Assembly: GCF_014489555.1 (NCBI RefSeq)
Contig: NZ_CP060784.1
Coordinates: forward strand, 186,001-250,000
Reading direction: 5' to 3'
DNA: 64,000 nt
DNA from: Hymenobacter qilianensis
Lineage (GTDB): Bacteria; Bacteroidota; Bacteroidia; Cytophagales; Hymenobacteraceae
The notes beneath the pieces were generated by a model. The model had not been told where the DNA came from and made no database searches. It worked only from the letters and a program-made list of their open reading frames with translations. Position numbers and translations under genes: made by a program. This document shows positions 63,148 to 64,000 of the stretch, piece after piece; position 1 is the stretch's first letter; each line of letters opens with the position of its first letter.

Positions 63148-64000
63148 TTATTTTTCCCGCTCTATTGTGTAGTTGATGAGTTGCTCCAGCGACACGCGCG
63201 AGGGCGAATCGGGGAAGGTGCGCAAAATGGTGAGCGCCTCGTCGCGGTAGCGCTCCATCACCTGCACCGCGTATTCGAGGCCGCCGGTTTTCTTCACAAA
63301 CTCAATCACGGCCTGCACCCGGTCTTTGCGGCCATCATTGTTTTTAACATTGAAAATGACGCGGCGCTTGGTCAGCCAATCGGCTTGCTGCAAGGAGTAG
63401 ATGAGCGGCAGCGTCATCTTTTTCTCCTTGATATCGATGCCCACGGGCTTGCCGATTTCGTCGGTACCGAAGTCGAAAAGGTCGTCCTTGATCTGGAAAG
63501 CCATGCCTACTTTTTCGCCGAAAAGCCGGGCCCGCTCAATCGTTTCTTTATCCGCCCCGGCCGAGGCGGCTCCCACGGCGCAGCAGGAAGCAATAAGCGA
63601 GGCCGTTTTCTGGCGAATGATGTCGAAGTACACGTCCTCCGTAATGTCGAGGCGGCGGGCTTTCTCAATCTGTAGCAGCTCGCCTTCGCTCAGCTCCCGC
63701 ACGGCATTGTTCACGATTTTCAACAAGTCGAAATCGTCGTGCTCAAGCGCTAGCTGCAAGCCGCGCGAAAGCAGATAATCGCCCACGAGCACTGCAATCT
63801 TGTTTTTCCAGAGCGCATTAATCGAAAAGAAGCCGCGGCGATAGTTGCTTTCGTCCACCACATCGTCGTGCACAAGCGTAGCCGTGTGCAGCAGCTCAAT
63901 GAGCGCCGCGCCGCGAAACGTAGCTTCGGGCAGCGGATCGCCGCCGCTGATTTTGGCCGTGAAAAACACGAACATCGGGCGCAGCTGCTTGCCTTTGCGC
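63148..64000 (-). CDS. Polyprenyl synthetase (IspB/octaprenyl type), 5' end outside the window
   Basis: The gene is read from the right and is open to the end of the window (GKQLRPMFVFFTAKISGG precedes the first ATG at 63975). First aspartate-rich motif LVHDDVVDESNYRRG, second motif FQIKDDLFDFGTDEIGKPV. The enzyme adds isopentenyl units to make long polyprenyl diphosphates for quinones or undecaprenyl phosphate. At least 284 codons are inside the window; the N-terminus is missing. The stop at 63148 lies 17 nt from the convergent HAD gene. Confidence 0.95.
   Translation of the reverse strand, partial: RKGKQLRPMFVFFTAKISGGDPLPEATFRGAALIELLHTATLVHDDVVDESNYRRGFFSINALWKNKIAVLVGDYLLSRGLQLALEHDDFDLLKIVNNAVRELSEGELLQIEKARRLDITEDVYFDIIRQKTASLIASCCAVGAASAGADKETIERARLFGEKVGMAFQIKDDLFDFGTDEIGKPVGIDIKEKKMTLPLIYSLQQADWLTKRRVIFNVKNNDGRKDRVQAVIEFVKKTGGLEYAVQVMERYRDEALTILRTFPDSPSRVSLEQLINYTIEREK

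Overview
The window looks like chromosomal DNA of a Bacteroidota (Cytophagales) bacterium, most likely Hymenobacter or a near relative. The evidence is: two large secreted proteins with C-terminal type IX secretion (T9SS) sorting domains; promoters of the Bacteroidota type (TTG/TTTG, about 19-20 nt, TAnnTTTG), clearest in front of both tRNA genes and recQ; start codons without Shine-Dalgarno sequences; a TonB-dependent receptor; a fused double D-Ala-D-Ala ligase; and a moderately GC-rich composition. The genus is an inference from overall resemblance.

Layout. 1-2.1 kb: truncated ABC permease/M1 peptidase fusion. 2.5-7.3 kb: tRNA(CAT), HAD phosphatase, M50 site-2 protease, membrane protein, pgk, outer-membrane barrel. 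7.4-13.6 kb: cell-wall genes (double Ddl, PASTA protein), T9SS cargo protein, rhodanese. 13.8-16.7 kb: ohrR-ohr peroxide module and recQ. 16.9-23.6 kb: esterase, phage-type DNA-metabolism protein, LolD-type ATPase, GH113-like hydrolase, sucC, second ohr. 23.7-25.7 kb: tRNA-Arg(CCG), then an AT-rich, gene-poor stretch with a few tiny membrane proteins. 25.7-31.6 kb: PAS histidine kinase with NarL-type regulator, phosphoribosyltransferase, Nudix and unknown proteins. 31.8-36.2 kb: fasciclin protein, three small disordered proteins, two GNATs, Usp. 36.3-47 kb: TonB receptor, broken hydrolase, sugar dehydrogenase, map, unknown and secreted proteins. 47.2-54 kb: LytS/LytTR pair, paaN, subtilase. 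54.2-64 kb: orphan umuD, aconitase, TlpA lipoprotein, GNAT, P450, zinc-ribbon protein, HAD mutase, polyprenyl synthase (cut by the window end).

Two features dominate at the sequence level. First, a short asymmetric word, A/T-rich flank followed by GCCCCCCAG (reverse CTGGGGGGC), occurs about 30 times exactly and many more times with one change. It lies on both strands, inside genes and as head-to-head pairs that form the stems of intrinsic terminators. By composition about one copy would be expected. The layout resembles DNA uptake sequences of other bacteria, but the function is unknown. Second, at least 18 positions in about 15 genes show a one-base loss in a G/C run, often inside this word. 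Restoring one C or G rejoins the reading frame each time. Assembly under-calling of G/C homopolymers is the simplest explanation; natural slippage or phase variation is the alternative. Frameshifted genes are therefore annotated as single genes, with the break position noted.

A family of palindromic intergenic repeats (GTCATGCAGAGC...GAAGCATCTCGCGTGCTGA) is present in at least five places, twice nested with another palindrome. No CRISPR array, rRNA, transposase or complete prophage was seen.
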